64,000 nt of DNA from Apis mellifera (taxonomy: Eukaryota > Arthropoda > Insecta > Hymenoptera > Apidae), in assembly GCF_003254395.2 (NCBI RefSeq), contig NC_037639.1, positions 5,725,001 to 5,789,000 of the forward strand, written 5' to 3'. Under the pieces are notes generated by a model. It did no database searches and was not told the origin of the DNA. It saw only the letters and a program-made list of their open reading frames with translations. How positions within the stretch are numbered: the stretch's first letter is position 1; each line of letters opens with the position of its first letter. Both the position numbers and the translations under genes were made by a program. Of the stretch, positions 61,537-64,000 are shown piece after piece.

Positions 61537-64000
61537 GGTTCGGTGGTACTGGCCCTGTAATTGGGCCCAAACTCTTAGCTCCGCTCGACCGGCCAAAGAT
61601 TATACACCCGCATGTCCCGAGGGCCCCCCCCAGCCAAACGTTCCTCTGTGATATATTATGCTGCGGATACCTGTATCTGATTCACGAGGTTCGAAGCCGG
61701 CGTAAACGGAGTAAACTTTTTCGGCCGTGGCGAAAAGCAGCGGATCGTTCGACGCGTGTCGAGCCGATGCAACCGAGCTATCGTAGCAAATAACACGTCG
61801 AGCCGATCGCCAGGGAATCGAGGAGGCCGCCAATTTCGGGGAGGGATCTTTTCATTAAGCGCGTCTTCGCGCCTCGGCCGATTAAACGCGACTCACTCGC
61901 GAGATTGATTCGTTTCGTGAGGAATAACTAACTTCGTTCATTCTTTCGAAGCTCTAAGAATGATAAAATTGTACGTTCTTAATATATCTGGGTTCAAAAT
62001 TCAAAAGTAACGAAGGGAGTTTTGAAAACGATAAAGGAAAAACGAACCTTTTTATTAAGGCTTGTGCAACGCCTGGAAGAGTACACCTTGTAAACGATTG
62101 TAGATATCGCGTATGGAGATTATCTTTTAAAAATGAGCGCGAGTAATTTTAAAACTCGAAATGGGACGATAATGGGACAGCAAGTTAACGATTGCACCTT
62201 ATCGGAGCCCATCTCGCACTTCTCCACCTGCGTGCCGGCCAATTACGTTTCCTTTGTTGCGCGGAAATTCGTTCTCTCGGGGCACGCGGGTGTACGCGAG
62301 GATTACGACGATTAAGCAAAAGAAGAAGCGAAGGAAGAAGAAGAATCGTGGTCGGATCCCCGTAACGGCACGTCGATCAGCCTTAATGAATTCAACACTC
62401 GGGGCTCTCGATTGGACGGAACGATAAACGATTTTCCCGGGAAACTGGAACAACGAAAAGATGATGGCCATCCAATTACGCATGTCGGTCACTCGGCCAA
62501 TTCGTGTCCTCCTCCGCGCGTTATCTCTCTTTTTTCTCGCCGTTTAAGAGAACGTTGTCAGAGAGATCGAAGAGAAAAAGAAAGAAAGAAAGAAAGACGA
62601 CGTTGAGGTTGTTGGCGATAAAGGAGTAGCCGGTTGCTGCCTTCTGTTCTTCTCCCACGTCCTCTTTCGTCGAAAGACGTGCTGCTATACTGCTACGTTG
62701 CACGCTTGCCCTTTGTCGTTTATTGGTTGTATTTTATCCATGCCATCCATGTTACGAGACGAACGTGCTGTCCGTGTCGGCCGGCTGATTGGCGGATACC
62801 GGATCGGCCGACTGTATTTTATTGCGCCAACCATGATCGAGATAGGGTGTTAACCGTTTTCTTCCGATACGAAATATATTTAGCTGGAAGTGAAACTTTT
62901 TTTTTACACTTCGTGAATTACGAAGATTCTCGAACGAAGCCATTTCGATTTAATGTTAATTTCGTTGCGAGTAACTTTCTCGATTCATCGATTCGACGAT
63001 GAAGATAGCGCAACAGACTTCCAGACTACGTTCGAATCCTGTGCTTGTGTAAATACGTTAGATTAGCGAATCTGATGGGATTGTATCGTTTATCCGGGTC
63101 GAGATCTTGCCGAGTCAGGGGTGAAATCTTGGATCTTGCCTCGAGAAGCAAGAGTCGAAGATTTCTCCGAGAAATATAGAATAGAGCGGGTCCGATTCGA
63201 GGGGGGACGGATCGAAGAAGCGGGAATGGTCGACTCGAAAATGGTCGATTCGCCATCGAGAGGGTCGAAGATTGGCCGAACGTAATGTCGGGGTGGAGGG
63301 TTGGAAGAGAGAGAGAGTTGGATCACCACTCTTTGATTACGTTACGGAATGGCAGGGGATGCCGTGTGCAACGCATAACCCGTTCTCTCTACGCTCGCCG
63401 TACGGGCGAAAAAATCGCGCGAAGAAGCTTTCGCCTCGCGCACATCGTTGATGTGGCCACGCCCGTGGCGGATTCCTCATACGTAACTCGTGCGGTGGCT
63501 CGACCTACCAGCAGACCTCTTTCTCCTTCTCCTACGCCTTCGCCGTCTAAGATTACCGCCACGATGCTTTTATTGCAATTGAATCTCCCTCCCCAACCCT
63601 TCGCCCGCTTTACCAGCTTCTCTCCTCCCTTTATCTCACTTCCTCCGCTCGAGCTCGCTTGCTGCTCAGTTTTTTCCTTCTCCTTTTTCCTCGCTCCGAT
63701 CCTCCATATATATATATACTCTTTCTACTCGTTGCTACATCATCCTCGCCTTCATCCTCGCCTCTCTTCCTCCTCTCTTCCTTCATCCTTGCTTTTCCAT
63801 CATCGTCCTCCTCTTCTCCGTCTTCTCTATAATCTTCTTATACTACTACCACGTCTACTACTATCACTACTACTACTACTACTGTTTCTCTTTCTTGCTC
63901 CTTTTTTTTAATCTTCTCATTTCCCTCTACCAAGCTTCTCTTGCTTGGTCGCTCCTTCTGCTTCTCTCCGACCACTGGCCTCCTCCTCGTCCTTCCCTGC
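61537..64000. other. Gene-free stretch with a pyrimidine-rich right end
   Basis: Mixed sequence up to about 63500, then strongly C/T-rich to the window edge, including a TAC/CTA triplet run at 63841-63883. The 208-codon frame at 63285-63911 is Ser/Leu/Pro-rich low complexity, without a domain, and is not called as a gene. Confidence 0.45.

Noticed and set aside
62999..63060. Possible tRNA, because GTTCGAATCC resembles a B box
   Set aside because: The flanking bases do not form a T-arm stem, and no matching acceptor stem is found at the right distance.
63285..63911. 208-codon plus-strand frame at the right end
   Set aside because: Pyrimidine-rich low-complexity sequence including a TAC/CTA triplet run; no domain.

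Overview
The window is nuclear DNA of an insect. The layout of a few short coding exons with GT-AG introns in very large non-coding stretches, the rapid swings between AT-rich and CpG-rich sequence, and the abundant simple repeats suggest a hymenopteran, probably a bee. That assignment is inference from composition, protein style and memory, not from a search.

Left end (1-6.3 kb, AT-rich). The plus strand opens inside an intron and reaches the last coding exon (471-659) of a PHLDB/LL5-type PH-domain gene. On the minus strand, 4449-6211 holds a complete five-exon S1 serine protease of 263 residues. It has a signal peptide, an activation site and an intact His/Asp/Ser triad; Gly at position 189 and Asp at 226 point to a chymotrypsin/brachyurin-like digestive enzyme rather than a trypsin. 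The two genes converge. Between their 3' ends lies a ~950 bp foldback array (2374-3320) built from ~90/180 bp units. Each ~90 bp step carries an AGATGGCGC-type motif that resembles the CTCF core, and motif orientation flips at the centre.

Middle (6.3-34 kb). I find no supportable gene. The stretch is mosaic AT-rich and CpG-rich DNA with microsatellites, one ~280 bp MITE-like element (24273-24554) with TA duplications, and several perfect or near-perfect inverted repeats.

Right part (34-64 kb). A plus-strand gene appears to start near 34.05 kb, with a TATA box, a ~200 bp purine (GA) tract and a long 5' UTR exon ending at a strong donor at 34857. Its second exon (36716-36907) carries the first 12 codons, starting MSYLALDSNAWQ, and splices at GTAAGT. 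I do not recognise the protein. The rest of the window would be its first coding intron (over 27 kb). It holds simple repeats, two short tandem-repeat arrays (55821-56662 and 58638-59199) and several hairpins and palindromes, but no further exon I can defend.

Most open frames in the window are low-complexity, purine/pyrimidine-rich or repeat-derived and are not reported as genes. No tRNA, rRNA, CRISPR array or recognisable transposase was found by eye.
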